Shown here: positions 5,979 through 14,523 of the stretch, one piece after another
How the letters are laid out: every line of letters begins with the position of its first letter
Position numbering within the stretch: the first letter of the stretch is position 1
Source of the DNA: Deltaproteobacteria bacterium
GTDB taxonomy: Bacteria; Desulfobacterota; JADFXK01
Assembly: GCA_015233295.1 (NCBI GenBank)
Contig: JADFYC010000026.1
Coordinates: 1 to 17,877, forward strand
DNA: 17,877 bases
Direction: 5' to 3'
Notes under the pieces: generated by a model
The model's input: only the letters and a program-made list of their open reading frames with translations
Database searches by the model: none
Told to the model about the DNA's origin: nothing
Translations under genes and position numbers: made by a program

Positions 5979-7187
5979 CTAATCCGATCCTTTGTAAATG
6001 AATGTAGCTAAGCCTTCAGTCTTTTTAATCTTGGCCGCCTGTTTCTCGGCGTCTTTGATATTGGGAAATCGGCCTGATCTGACGCGAAAATAATTCCCCT
6101 GCCCCGGCACGCTCACCTGATAGATATGAGCATCATATCCCTTTTTCTTTAATCGCTCCACTGCCTCTCGCGCCTGGTCATAGTCTCGGTAAGACAGCAT
6201 CTGGATAGAATAATAAGTGCGGTCACCGCTGGATGTATGTCCTGACTTTTCAGCCGCAGTTCCTACCTTGGTTGCGGCCGGTTTCTCATAGGCCGGTTTC
6301 CGATCCGTTTTGTCTTTAAGGCTGGTTTCCTGGGTTCGCTTGTCCTTATTTAACCCCGCCGGTTTGGCTTTGTTATCATAAGCAGGGCTAGCCGGGGTGG
6401 TTTCGGCAGGAAGGTTGCTGTCTCGCAGCGAGGCCGCAATCCTCTTAATTTCTGAAAATTTGTCAGTATCTTTCTTTAGTTTACTCTCTTTTGGGATGGA
6501 TTCGGGCTTAGGTTTCTCCGGAGCCGGTTTGGTATCTCTGAGATTTGCGGCTAACCTCATAACCTCCGAGTACCTATCAGATGTCCTTTTGGACTTATCT
6601 TCTTTTGGCTTGGATTCCGGGCCGGCTTTGGCCTGAGTTGGTTTGGCCTCACTGGTGTGGACGAAAGCCTTCTTTATCGGTGCCGGTTCAGCCGTCTTTT
6701 TGGTTGCTTCTTCCTTGGGCGCTGGGGCGGCCCCGGTGCGGTCTCTATCCGGTTGGTCCTTCTTGGCCGCAGCGGCAATGGCCTTAATCTCGGTAGCCAG
6801 ATCACGCTTCTTCAACCCCAGGGCGTCTTTCACTTCAGCCTCAGGCAGGATTGTCGCTTGCTTGGGCTTGGCCAGGGTCAGTGTCTCGTAGAAAGTCAAC
6901 GCTGGTTTTTGAGCCTCGGTCGGCACTTGATCTTTCGCCGTTTTTTTAGTTTGGGTATGAAGCATCTTGGCCTCCTGAACGGCCACCCGGATATAATCCA
7001 CCGCCTTTAATTGCGGGATCGCTCCCTGCCCCACGAATATGCCCAATACAAATATCCACGACAAGATCACCAGGCATCCGAGAGTGGCGAAAAAAAGCCC
7101 CCAGCGGCCAAATTGGAGGCGGTAGATCTTTTCCTCTGTGATCTCCTGAGGTTCGTGCTCCTGATTTGTTTGTTTTTCAAACGACAT
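5979..7187 (-). CDS. SPOR-domain inner-membrane protein (FtsN-like architecture)
   Basis: This is a 402-residue single-pass protein. A cytoplasmic N-terminus (1-28) is followed by one membrane helix (about 31-53, GLFFATLGCLVILSWIFVLG). A long Lys/Pro/Ala-rich periplasmic linker (about 85-320) then leads to a C-terminal SPOR domain (about 325-402), which starts TYYSIQMLSYRDY and contains NYFRVRSGRF. SPOR domains bind glycan strands stripped of stem peptides at division sites, so a role in division or envelope remodelling is likely. The linker contains a duplicated segment with the cores DRYSEVMRLAANLRD (204-218) and DKFSEIKRIAASLRD (242-256), and a weaker third copy at 129-144. It lies 149 bases after argS on the same strand, an arrangement I associate with Deltaproteobacteria. 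Only the overall plan, not clear homology, links it to FtsN. The stop is TAG. Confidence 0.9.
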   Translation of the reverse strand: MSFEKQTNQEHEPQEITEEKIYRLQFGRWGLFFATLGCLVILSWIFVLGIFVGQGAIPQLKAVDYIRVAVQEAKMLHTQTKKTAKDQVPTEAQKPALTFYETLTLAKPKQATILPEAEVKDALGLKKRDLATEIKAIAAAAKKDQPDRDRTGAAPAPKEEATKKTAEPAPIKKAFVHTSEAKPTQAKAGPESKPKEDKSKRTSDRYSEVMRLAANLRDTKPAPEKPKPESIPKESKLKKDTDKFSEIKRIAASLRDSNLPAETTPASPAYDNKAKPAGLNKDKRTQETSLKDKTDRKPAYEKPAATKVGTAAEKSGHTSSGDRTYYSIQMLSYRDYDQAREAVERLKKKGYDAHIYQVSVPGQGNYFRVRSGRFPNIKDAEKQAAKIKKTEGLATFIYKGSD

Positions 7188-7204
7188 AATGGATTATCAT
7201 CACA

Positions 7205-7246
7205 TTTCGAGTTACGGGTTTCGAGTTGCGTGTTTCGGGTTACTAG
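7205..7246 (+). repeat. Six-unit degenerate heptamer tandem repeat (TTNCGRG)
   Basis: In the argS-SPOR gap, six consecutive 7-base units keep exact register from 7205 to 7246. All start with TT, five have CG at positions 4-5, and all end in G. The consensus is about TTNCGRG. The same unit recurs elsewhere in the window. Confidence 0.7.
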
Positions 7247-7315
7247 TCGATGTCATCGGCCCAAGGGGCAGGTCAATCGCAAAATCTCCTTGGAATGGCC
7301 AGGGTTGTCTATAAA

Positions 7316-7330
7316 CGCGCAACCCGCAAC
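7316..7330 (-). repeat. Two heptamer repeat units after argS
   Basis: Just past the argS stop, the minus strand reads GTTGCGG then GTTGCGC, two units related to the TTNCGGG repeat in the opposite orientation to the 7205-7246 array. Confidence 0.4.
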
Positions 7331-7336
7331 ACTCTG

Positions 7337-9001
7337 TTACATCTTATCCGGAGCTTCGACACCCAGCAAATCCAGGCCTTCTTTGACTATCAGCTTTACC
7401 GCCCCGGCCAAGACCAACCGGGCCCCGGTTAGTCCGGGATTGTCATCATCGATGAACCGGTGATGCTTATAGTAATGGTGAAAAAGTGAGGCCAGTTCGG
7501 TCAAGTAATAGACGATCCGATGAGGCTCCATGTTGATCGCGGCCGACTCCAGACAATCGGGATAAAGGGAAAGATGGCGAATGATGTCTGTTTCTTCCGG
7601 GAGCGTCAACTGCAACAGATCGGCTTCCTCAGGTTTGGGAACGGATATTTCCCGCTCCGCCGCCAGATTAAGTACGCTGACAATTCGGGCATGCACGTAC
7701 TTAACGTAATAAACCAGATTTTCACTGGATTCCTTCTTAGCCACCTCCAAATCAAAATCCAACGGGGCGTCTGAGCGGCGGCTAAGAAAAATAAACCGGG
7801 CGGCATCCTTGCCCACCTCGTCCACGACCTCTTTGAGTGTCACAAATTCTCCCGACCGAGTCGACATGGAGACCTGTTTCCCCTCCCGGAGGAGATTGAC
7901 CAGATAGATGAGAATGATCTTTAGCCGGTCCGGTTGATAACCCAGGGCCGCCACTGCTGCTTTCATCCGGTCCACGTAACCATGATGGTCAGCGCCCCAA
8001 ATGTCCACGACCAGATCAAAGTTACGTTCAAATTTGTCCTTATGATAAGCCAGATCTGAGGCGAGATAAGTGGTGACGCCATTGGCCCGGACGACTACCC
8101 GATCCTTTTCGTCGCCAAAATGAGAGGAGTTAAACCACCAGGCTTCTTCTGATTGATATAGTAGTCCTTTTTCCTTGAACTCTTTAATCAGAATATCGAC
8201 TGCTCCCTGATCATACAAGCTTCTTTCACTAAACCAATGGTCAAACTCCACCCCAAACTGGGCCAGATCATCTCTAATGCCCTCCAAAATTACCTTAGCC
8301 GCGATCTTAGCAAAGGCATCCGGAGTCTGTTCGGGCAACTCGTCGGCATAGTCGCCTCCGAAGGTGTCCAGCATATCTCTCGCTATATCGGTGATGTAAT
8401 CACCCTGGTAACAATTTTCCGGGAATTCTACATCTTTTCCGACTATCGTCAAGTATCGTAGAAAGACCGACCGGCCCAGTGTGGCGATCTGATTGCCCGC
8501 GTCGTTGGTATAATACTCGGTCGAAACCTGGTAGCCGGCTTTTCTCAAAATCCTGGCCAGGGAGTCTCCGACCGCGGCGCCTCGTCCATGTCCCACATGC
8601 AAAGGCCCCGTCGGGTTGGCGCTGACAAATTCCACCAGGGCCGTCTTACCCAGTCCTAGATCCGAGCGGCCGTAATCCTTTCCCTGCCGGCCTATTTCCA
8701 ACAGGCATGACCGCCAGTATCCCGGACGGACAAAAAAATTGATGAATCCCGGTCCGGCGATTTCAACTCGGTCCAGGATACCCTCTTCGTCCACCAGGTG
8801 GTCGATGATAATTTGAGCCAATTTCCGGGGGGCCATCTTCTGGGTCGAGGCCAGGGTCATGGCTACATTGGTGGAAAAATGGCCGTGTGACCTTTCCTTG
8901 GGAACGGACAACTCCACCTTTACCGGGAGTTCTTTTATTAAGTTCAGATCGCCGGCCCGCTTGACGGCCCTCTTTATCAATTCATCTAAGTGAATATTCA
9001 T
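7337..9001 (-). CDS. argS: Arginyl-tRNA synthetase
   Basis: ArgS is a class I aminoacyl-tRNA synthetase that charges tRNA-Arg with arginine. At 554 residues it has the usual length. The N-terminal ArgS-specific (Add-1) domain spans about 1-100. The catalytic fold has FVSANPTGPLHVGHGRGAAVGD, with the HIGH-type signature HVGH at 135-138, and later DIWGADHHGYVDRMKAA. MSTRSGEFVTL (379-389) takes the place of the KMSKS loop, as is normal for ArgS. The DALR anticodon-binding domain fills the C-terminus (NLVYYVKYVHARI, then YLTELASLFHHYY and the terminal LLGVEAPDKM). The ATG overlaps the TGA of the small upstream gene in an ATGA arrangement, implying translational coupling. Confidence 0.98.
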   Translation of the reverse strand: MNIHLDELIKRAVKRAGDLNLIKELPVKVELSVPKERSHGHFSTNVAMTLASTQKMAPRKLAQIIIDHLVDEEGILDRVEIAGPGFINFFVRPGYWRSCLLEIGRQGKDYGRSDLGLGKTALVEFVSANPTGPLHVGHGRGAAVGDSLARILRKAGYQVSTEYYTNDAGNQIATLGRSVFLRYLTIVGKDVEFPENCYQGDYITDIARDMLDTFGGDYADELPEQTPDAFAKIAAKVILEGIRDDLAQFGVEFDHWFSERSLYDQGAVDILIKEFKEKGLLYQSEEAWWFNSSHFGDEKDRVVVRANGVTTYLASDLAYHKDKFERNFDLVVDIWGADHHGYVDRMKAAVAALGYQPDRLKIILIYLVNLLREGKQVSMSTRSGEFVTLKEVVDEVGKDAARFIFLSRRSDAPLDFDLEVAKKESSENLVYYVKYVHARIVSVLNLAAEREISVPKPEEADLLQLTLPEETDIIRHLSLYPDCLESAAINMEPHRIVYYLTELASLFHHYYKHHRFIDDDNPGLTGARLVLAGAVKLIVKEGLDLLGVEAPDKM

Positions 9002-9183
9002 ATTTTTTTACCGTTATTAACTGGGTCCTTAAGGTGATCGGATCTGTCCGGCGGGCTGCCTTTTAGCGCCTGGTCGTAAGCGTAATCGGCACAAAAGCGC
9101 TGGCCGCTGCCTTCAAAGGAAAACTTTTTCTTGCAGTCTCCCCGCCAGGCACAAACTGCGCACAACGTTCTTTCGTTATCCAT
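8998..9183 (-). CDS. Small four-cysteine protein upstream of and overlapping argS
   Basis: This 61-residue protein has the cysteine pattern C-x2-C-x5-C-x13-C (C8, C11, C17, C31) within LCAVCAWRGDCKKKFSF and RFCADYAYD. The tail is charged and probably disordered. The spacing suggests binding of zinc or an iron-sulfur cluster, but this is inference. I recall similar small proteins beside argS in Deltaproteobacteria and know of no assigned function. I chose the ATG at 9183 because GAGGG (9194-9190) lies six bases before it. The in-frame ATG at 9189 touches that ribosome site and is less likely. It starts 24 bases after pcnB and overlaps argS by 4 bases (ATGA), so it belongs to this operon. Confidence 0.8.
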   Translation of the reverse strand: MDNERTLCAVCAWRGDCKKKFSFEGSGQRFCADYAYDQALKGSPPDRSDHLKDPVNNGKKI

Positions 9184-9207
9184 TAGCATCCCTCACAGGT
9201 GTTTTTT

Positions 9208-10596
9208 TCAAGGATGATTTACCGCTTCCGGTTTGGTCGCGCCACTTTTCATTACGGGTTTAGGGGGGCGGTGACGACGCCTTCGCTTGCGGTTCTTCCC
9301 ATTTCCAGAAGCTTCTCCTGTAGGGGAATTCTTAATCCCCTGGTTCGGACCCCGAGGAATTTCATGGGGAGGCTGGCAGGCCGCGGTTTTGTCTTTGGCC
9401 CCGGGCTGGTCATATTGGGCCAGGATCACCTCGACTTCTTCTTGGCTTAAGCCGCCGGCCTCGGATTGGATGCGGAAAAACTCAACAGCATCGGCCATAT
9501 AGGGACGTTTAAATAGGCGGAATCGTCGCTTGGGGTTCATTCCCGCCCCGGTCTCAAAAAAGTCTTGAGCCATGATCAGATGTCTGGCCTGTTGCAGGGC
9601 TAGTTTTGGGATATTCAAGGCGGCGCCGATGGGGCTAAGGTATTCATTGACGGTCGTCTCCGGGTCACACCCAGACGGCAACGATTTTAAGAACCTGGTC
9701 ACTGGGAGATAGAAAAGCGCGGCCAACAGAATATGGTCTCCGTAAGTCCGTTCGTTAACCTGGCGGCGATTGTCCATGGCCCTAAGCAAGCGCGGCAAAG
9801 GACCATCAAAACCATGTTCTGCTTTCCCAACGAAATCAACGAGGTCGGGTAAGATGATGTCAAGTGTTTGGGTTTCGGCCAACAACTTAAAGGCGCGGTC
9901 AGAATTCGGCCGTCTTAGAGTCCGAAAGATTTCTTCGAGAATCCGCGGGGCCGCGCACTTAAAGATCAATTCCCTCTGTCGGGTCATGGCTTGAAGGGCA
10001 TTTTCTTCTATGGTGAAATCCATCAGGGCAGCCAGTCTGATGCCCCGCAATATCCGGATGGGGTCTTCCTGAAACCGGACATCGGGATCTCCAATGGCCC
10101 TTATGATTTTTTGCCGCAAGTCTTCCATGCCGCACACATAATCAATGATGGCAAAGTTACGGATATCGTAGTAAAGAGCATTCACCGTAAAGTCGCGGCG
10201 AAAAGCATCTTCGGCCGGTGTTCCGAAAGTGTTGTCGGATTTTATTGGTTCTTCAGCATCATGTTGACAGTATTCAGCTTTTTTACGAAAAGTGGATACT
10301 TCCACAATGCGTCCACCTTTAAAGAAAACATGAACGATTCGAAATCTTCGCCCCACCAGTCTGGAATTCCGAAATATATTTTTGATGGCCGATGGTCGAG
10401 CGTCGGTCACCACGTCAAAGTCTTTAGGTCCGATCCCCTGGAGGAGATCCCGGACCCCTCCCCCGCACAAGTAAGCAATATTTCCGGTATTTTTCAGGCG
10501 GTACAACACCTTTATGACGTCTTCAGTCATATTTTTCCGAGAGACGCAATGCTCATGTCGGGAAATGATCCTGGGCGCTACATCAGATTTGTCCAT
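9208..10596 (-). CDS. pcnB: Poly(A) polymerase I (PcnB)
   Basis: PcnB adds 3' poly(A) tails to bacterial RNAs and promotes their decay. The 462-residue protein belongs to the class II nucleotidyltransferases. Visible in order are PRIISRHEHCVSRKN (8-22, a hallmark of PcnB over CCA-adding enzymes), GGGVRDL (45-51), catalytic aspartates D59 and D61 in KDFDVVTDA, the PcnB-type LVGRRFRIVHV (80-90), RRDFTVNAL (133-141) and QEDPIRILRGIRLAA (176-190). A helical C-terminal body follows, then a disordered, very basic tail (about 400-462, with KNRKRRRRHR), as expected for an RNA-binding extension. The ATG at 10596 has a weak GGTGA ribosome site. It lies between the SH3b gene and the Cys-rich/argS pair on the same strand. 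Confidence 0.93.
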   Translation of the reverse strand: MDKSDVAPRIISRHEHCVSRKNMTEDVIKVLYRLKNTGNIAYLCGGGVRDLLQGIGPKDFDVVTDARPSAIKNIFRNSRLVGRRFRIVHVFFKGGRIVEVSTFRKKAEYCQHDAEEPIKSDNTFGTPAEDAFRRDFTVNALYYDIRNFAIIDYVCGMEDLRQKIIRAIGDPDVRFQEDPIRILRGIRLAALMDFTIEENALQAMTRQRELIFKCAAPRILEEIFRTLRRPNSDRAFKLLAETQTLDIILPDLVDFVGKAEHGFDGPLPRLLRAMDNRRQVNERTYGDHILLAALFYLPVTRFLKSLPSGCDPETTVNEYLSPIGAALNIPKLALQQARHLIMAQDFFETGAGMNPKRRFRLFKRPYMADAVEFFRIQSEAGGLSQEEVEVILAQYDQPGAKDKTAACQPPHEIPRGPNQGIKNSPTGEASGNGKNRKRRRRHRPPKPVMKSGATKPEAVNHP

Positions 10597-10653
10597 TTTG
10601 TCACCGTCCGTTGCCGTTTTCAGAGGTTTGGGGCACGAGTCGGATGCCTCTGG

Positions 10654-10667
10654 CTACGGGTTGCGGC
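10654..10667 (+). repeat. Short heptamer repeat trace upstream of pcnB
   Basis: CTACGGG followed by TTGCGGC resembles two units of the TTNCGGG heptamer family found in other gaps of this window. Two units alone could be chance. Confidence 0.3.
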
Positions 10668-10849
10668 AGAACGACCCGCCACGACGAAGTTATTGGGTCC
10701 TGGTGAAGTCCCCCGACTGGGTTTCACAAATTTATGGTAGATATGATCAGTTTATCATCCCGGCCGGGAAATATCAAGCACTACTAGCAGCTCAATTTCG
10801 CCTGCGGCCTTAAAAAGCACTGTATACTTCTGAAGTCGTCGCCGTAATC

Positions 10850-11323
10850 TCAGCGCCCAAGCCCCCAAACCATGTTCCGAGATATCCAGCCCATGTCGCC
10901 GTCTTTATGCAGAACATTTATCCAGATACCTTCTTTCCCCAATATCTTATAAGTGGCCCCGCGCCGGCAGGTGAATACCACCGGATAATCTGTCCCCGGA
11001 CCCAAGCGGATATTGGCCAGATTAATCCGCACGATCACCGTCTCTGTGGTATCCACGGCGGCCTGGTGCACCCATCCCTTTTCGCCTTCAAAATCGACAA
11101 CATTCACCCATTCTCCGGATCGTTTAATCAGCTTAAAGGGATAATATTGCCCAGCCAGATATAATGTTCGATGATTCTCTCCCGGCCCCGATCGAACCGG
11201 GGTCTGGTCAGCTTTGGCCGCCAAATTTTCGGCATATGCCAAAGGCGCAGCCGGGATCAGTAAAAAAACTAAATTTACTACGGCGAAAAAGCCGATTAAG
11301 GATTTAAACATGGTTCTGGTCAT
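10850..11323 (-). CDS. Secreted protein with two bacterial SH3 (SH3b) domains
   Basis: This 157-residue exported protein has a signal peptide in residues 1-31 with a hydrophobic core FFAVVNLVFLLIP and a likely cleavage site AYA/EN. Two SH3b domains follow. The first (about 34-90) has VRSGPGENHRTLYLAG and ends GEKGWVHQAAV. The second (about 95-155) has NIRLGPGTDYPVVF and ends GDMGWISRNMVW. SH3b domains usually bind peptidoglycan or peptides in the envelope, and no hydrolase domain is present. I chose the ATG at 11323 because GAGCAGG lies six bases before it. An ATG at 11365 lacks a ribosome site and would bury the signal peptide, and an ATG at 11311 is also possible. It is first in the minus-strand cluster, about 250 bases before pcnB. 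Confidence 0.85.
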   Translation of the reverse strand: MTRTMFKSLIGFFAVVNLVFLLIPAAPLAYAENLAAKADQTPVRSGPGENHRTLYLAGQYYPFKLIKRSGEWVNVVDFEGEKGWVHQAAVDTTETVIVRINLANIRLGPGTDYPVVFTCRRGATYKILGKEGIWINVLHKDGDMGWISRNMVWGLGR

Positions 11324-11916
11324 TTGGCGCCTGCTCACCGGGCAATCAATAATAACTGCCGGCATTTTCAGTGCTTCGCCCGATTAACGTCTTATCAAAT
11401 CGTGAAGTCCAGGCTGCTATAGTGGATAGGTTAAAAGAAACGGCCCAAAAAATTTCGGCAATTCGGCTTGATTGAATCAGCCATAACTAATCCAGGACCT
11501 GGAAAAAGTCAAGCTCTGGTTATCGCGTTGCGGTTGGTACCGATCCGATGCTCATTATCGCCAGGGCCATTTATCCCTCACCGGCCGAGGCGGTTAGCTC
11601 CTTCTAAAGACTCCGGAACACTTCCTGTCCTAAAGTAGACCTGGCCTGAAACCGTCTGATGGTCGTCTTAAATTGGCTTTTAGAACAGACACAAAGAAAA
11701 TAATTTGAGTGACTTCAAACCACACCTCTTATTTTTGCTTGAATTGATCTTTTCCTTTTGTTATCATTAGTAATTTATAAGAGAAGAAAACTTCATCATA
11801 CCTGAAGCTTTGCGCCGCATGAATTTGTATCCCAAGTTCGTGTGAACGCAATTCGTGACTAAATGGGACATTGTATGGTTGATGGCTGAACCCTCATTAA
11901 AATAAGGAGCGATTCT
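11324..11916. other. Divergent spacer between the SH3b gene and the Lon-like protease gene
   Basis: No coding region is supported in these 590 bases. The side facing the SH3b gene has a minus-strand TTGACT (11507-11512) without a good -10 box, and two short perfect palindromes, CCAGGACCTGG (11492-11502) and TGATTGAATCA (11469-11479), which could be operators. The other side contains the promoter candidate for the protease gene. Confidence 0.5.
11739..11767 (+). promoter_or_regulatory. Candidate promoter of the Lon-like protease gene
   Basis: TTGAAT (11739-11744) and TATCAT (11762-11767) are spaced by 17 bases. The upstream base makes the -35 read CTTGAA, which also resembles a sigma-32 -35 box, but no CCCCAT-type -10 follows. 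The leader would be about 140 bases. Confidence 0.45.
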
Positions 11917-14433
11917 ATGGCCCCCAAGGGATTTCAAGAAGTTCCAGTTGAAAAGCTAAGATGGCGGCTTGATCCGGCTACGTTGCCGTTTAATACCACT
12001 GATGAGATAGAACCCATAAAAGAAATCATCGGCCAGGACCGGGCGTTGGAAGCCTTTCGGTTTGGCCTGGGCATGGAGCAGAATGGGTATAATGTCTTCG
12101 TCACCGGGTTGCCCGGAACGGGGCGAATGACCACCGTCCGCAAAATGCTTGATGAAATGACTACCAGCGATAAGGTCCCGGATGATCTGTGTTACGTCAA
12201 CAACTTTGACGAACCGGAAGCCCCCAAGTTGCTTTATTTGAAACCCGGCATGGGCAAACAACTAAAGAAAGATGTGGAAGAGTTGATCACTACTCTTAAA
12301 AAAGACGTGCCCAAGCTGTTCGAAAGCGAGGAATACCTTAAGGCTAAGAAAGAAGTCCTGGTCACTTATGAGGAAAAGGCCAAGAAGTTCTTTAAAGATC
12401 TGGGCCAGCGGGTCAAGGAACAAGGCTTTGCCCTGGTCGATGTCCAGATGGGGGGATACAAGCGGCCCGAGGTAGTGCCGATTGTGGACGAGCAGCCGGT
12501 CAACGTGGATCAACTCGAGGCCATGGCCGAAAAGGGTCGGTTCCCGAAGGATGAGTTTTTGGCCATTAAGGCCAAACAGCAGGTCCTGCGGGAGGAGATA
12601 GACCGGATCTTTATGGAAATGAAGGATATGCAGGAAGAGATGCAGAAGAAGCTGGAAGACATGGACCGGGTCATGTTTCTGAAAAGCACCTCTACTGCCC
12701 TAACCGACCTGAATGCCAAGTACGATCAGGAAAAGGTCCAGAAGTTTCTCCAGGATATGATCGATGATCTGGCTAAGAACCTGACTATTTTCCGGCCAGC
12801 CGCCCAGCAGATGCCCGCCCCTGTGCCTGGAATGATGTTTATCCCCGTTACCTCGGGAGAAGACAGCTTTCAACCTTATCAGATTAACCTGTTAGTCGAT
12901 AATTCCGAGCAAAAGAGTACTCCGATCATTATCGAGACCAATCCAACCTATCGAAATGTGTTTGGGGCCATCGAACGATCCGTCGACCGGTCCGGCCTGT
13001 GGCGGACGGATTTCATGAAGATTAAGGTGGGCGCTTTTGTTAAGGCCAATGGTGGCTACCTGGTGATCAATCTGCTGGACGCAATTGTGGAACCCGGAGT
13101 TTGGCCGGCTTTGAAACGGTCTTTGAAGAATAACAAATTGGAGATTCAAACCTACGATCCTTTTTATCTTTTTACTACTTCCGGGCTAAAACCGGAGCCA
13201 ATTGAGATAAATGTCAAGGTGGTGCTCATCGGGGATCCCTATATCTATCATCTTCTTCTGGCCTATGATCCGGATTTCAAAAAGATTTTTAAGGTGAGAG
13301 CCGACTTTGAAACCTCCATGAAGAAAGACGCTGAAGCCATCAATCAATATACCAGGTTTATTAAAGAAAAGTTAGCCGAGGAAAAAACCAAACCATTCGA
13401 TCGCACCGCCGTGGCCGCTGTCGTGGAAGAAGGGGTCCGCATGACGGGCCGCCAGGAGAAATTATCCACCCGGTTCCATGAGGTGACCAATCTCATTCGG
13501 GAGGCCAATTTTTGGGCCGGCCGGAACGGGACGGAAGTGGTCACCGAGAAACACGTCGATCAGGCTTTGGCCGCCAAAATCCGGCGGTCCGGCATGGTGG
13601 AAGAACATATTCAAGAGGCCATAGATCGGGGCACCACCATGATCGACACGGCCGGAGCGGTGGTGGGGCAGCTCAACGGCCTGGCCGTGTATGATATGGG
13701 CGAGTATTCTTTTGGAAAGCCCAACCGAATCACCGCCACCACCTCCATGGGCCGATCAGGAGTGATCAATATTGAACGGGAAGCGGATATGTCGGGCTCC
13801 ACCCACAATAAGGGTGTGCTCATCCTGAGCGGGTTCCTCCGGAAAAGATATGCCCAGGACAAACCACTCACGATGAGCGCCAGTATCGCCTTTGAACAAT
13901 CATATGGCGGTATTGATGGCGACAGTGCGTCTTCCACGGAATTGTACGTCATCCTGTCCAGCCTCTCAGGGTTGCCCCTGCGGCAAGATCTGGCCGTGAC
14001 CGGCTCAGTCAACCAAAAGGGAGAAATTCAACCTATCGGTGGGGTTAACCAGAAAATTGAAGGATTTTTCGATGTCTGCAAAGCCAGAAAATTGACTGGG
14101 ACGCAGGGAGTTGTCATCCCCCACCAGAACGTGGCTGATCTGATGTTGCGGAAAGATGTCGTGGCTGCGGTCAAGGAGGGCAAGTTTCATATCTATCCGG
14201 TAAAAAGCATAGATGAAGGCATTGAATTGCTGACCGGGATACCTGCCGGCGAAATTAAGGCCGATGGAGTTTACCCGGAGGGGTCGGTCAATGCCATGGT
14301 TAATACTAAATTGATTGAATTAGCTAAAGGGTTAAAGGCGTTTGGAGAGTCCAAGGAGGAGGATGCCCCGAAAGCCAAGAAAAGCCGCAAGAAGGAAACG
14401 GCCAAGAATCCGACTGATATAACGGTCGCATGA
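11917..14433 (+). CDS. Lon-like ATP-dependent protease (AAA_32 / LonB-like family)
   Basis: This is a cytoplasmic AAA+ protease of 838 residues, distinct from classical Lon because it lacks the N-terminal LAN domain. An N-terminal segment (1-35) leads to a Walker A-like loop GLPGTGRMTT (64-73) with Arg70 where Lys is usual. A long charged coiled-coil insertion follows (about 115-290). The AAA core then has the family block KANGGYLVINLLDAI followed by WPALKRSLKNNKLEIQT, and VVLIGDPYIYHLLLAYDPDF. The C-terminal Lon protease domain has the catalytic dyad Ser670 (GGIDGDSASST) and Lys713 (GGVNQKIEGF), 43 residues apart as in E. coli Lon (679/722). A Lys-rich tail ends the protein. AAGGAGC lies before the ATG. 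An Hsp20 gene follows after 90 bases on the same strand, suggesting a joint stress role. Confidence 0.92.
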   Translation: MAPKGFQEVPVEKLRWRLDPATLPFNTTDEIEPIKEIIGQDRALEAFRFGLGMEQNGYNVFVTGLPGTGRMTTVRKMLDEMTTSDKVPDDLCYVNNFDEPEAPKLLYLKPGMGKQLKKDVEELITTLKKDVPKLFESEEYLKAKKEVLVTYEEKAKKFFKDLGQRVKEQGFALVDVQMGGYKRPEVVPIVDEQPVNVDQLEAMAEKGRFPKDEFLAIKAKQQVLREEIDRIFMEMKDMQEEMQKKLEDMDRVMFLKSTSTALTDLNAKYDQEKVQKFLQDMIDDLAKNLTIFRPAAQQMPAPVPGMMFIPVTSGEDSFQPYQINLLVDNSEQKSTPIIIETNPTYRNVFGAIERSVDRSGLWRTDFMKIKVGAFVKANGGYLVINLLDAIVEPGVWPALKRSLKNNKLEIQTYDPFYLFTTSGLKPEPIEINVKVVLIGDPYIYHLLLAYDPDFKKIFKVRADFETSMKKDAEAINQYTRFIKEKLAEEKTKPFDRTAVAAVVEEGVRMTGRQEKLSTRFHEVTNLIREANFWAGRNGTEVVTEKHVDQALAAKIRRSGMVEEHIQEAIDRGTTMIDTAGAVVGQLNGLAVYDMGEYSFGKPNRITATTSMGRSGVINIEREADMSGSTHNKGVLILSGFLRKRYAQDKPLTMSASIAFEQSYGGIDGDSASSTELYVILSSLSGLPLRQDLAVTGSVNQKGEIQPIGGVNQKIEGFFDVCKARKLTGTQGVVIPHQNVADLMLRKDVVAAVKEGKFHIYPVKSIDEGIELLTGIPAGEIKADGVYPEGSVNAMVNTKLIELAKGLKAFGESKEEDAPKAKKSRKKETAKNPTDITVA

Positions 14434-14523
14434 AATATTTTTTCCTTGTGCATTGACAGCCGGTAGCCCGAAAAGGGCGAATTAGGTCAGCTCAGAGCGA
14501 CAGTTCTGAGGAAGGAGAAGATC

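Noticed and set aside
9991..10740. 249-codon plus-strand open frame
   Set aside because: It is mostly antisense to pcnB, has no ribosome site, and its translation does not look like a folded protein.
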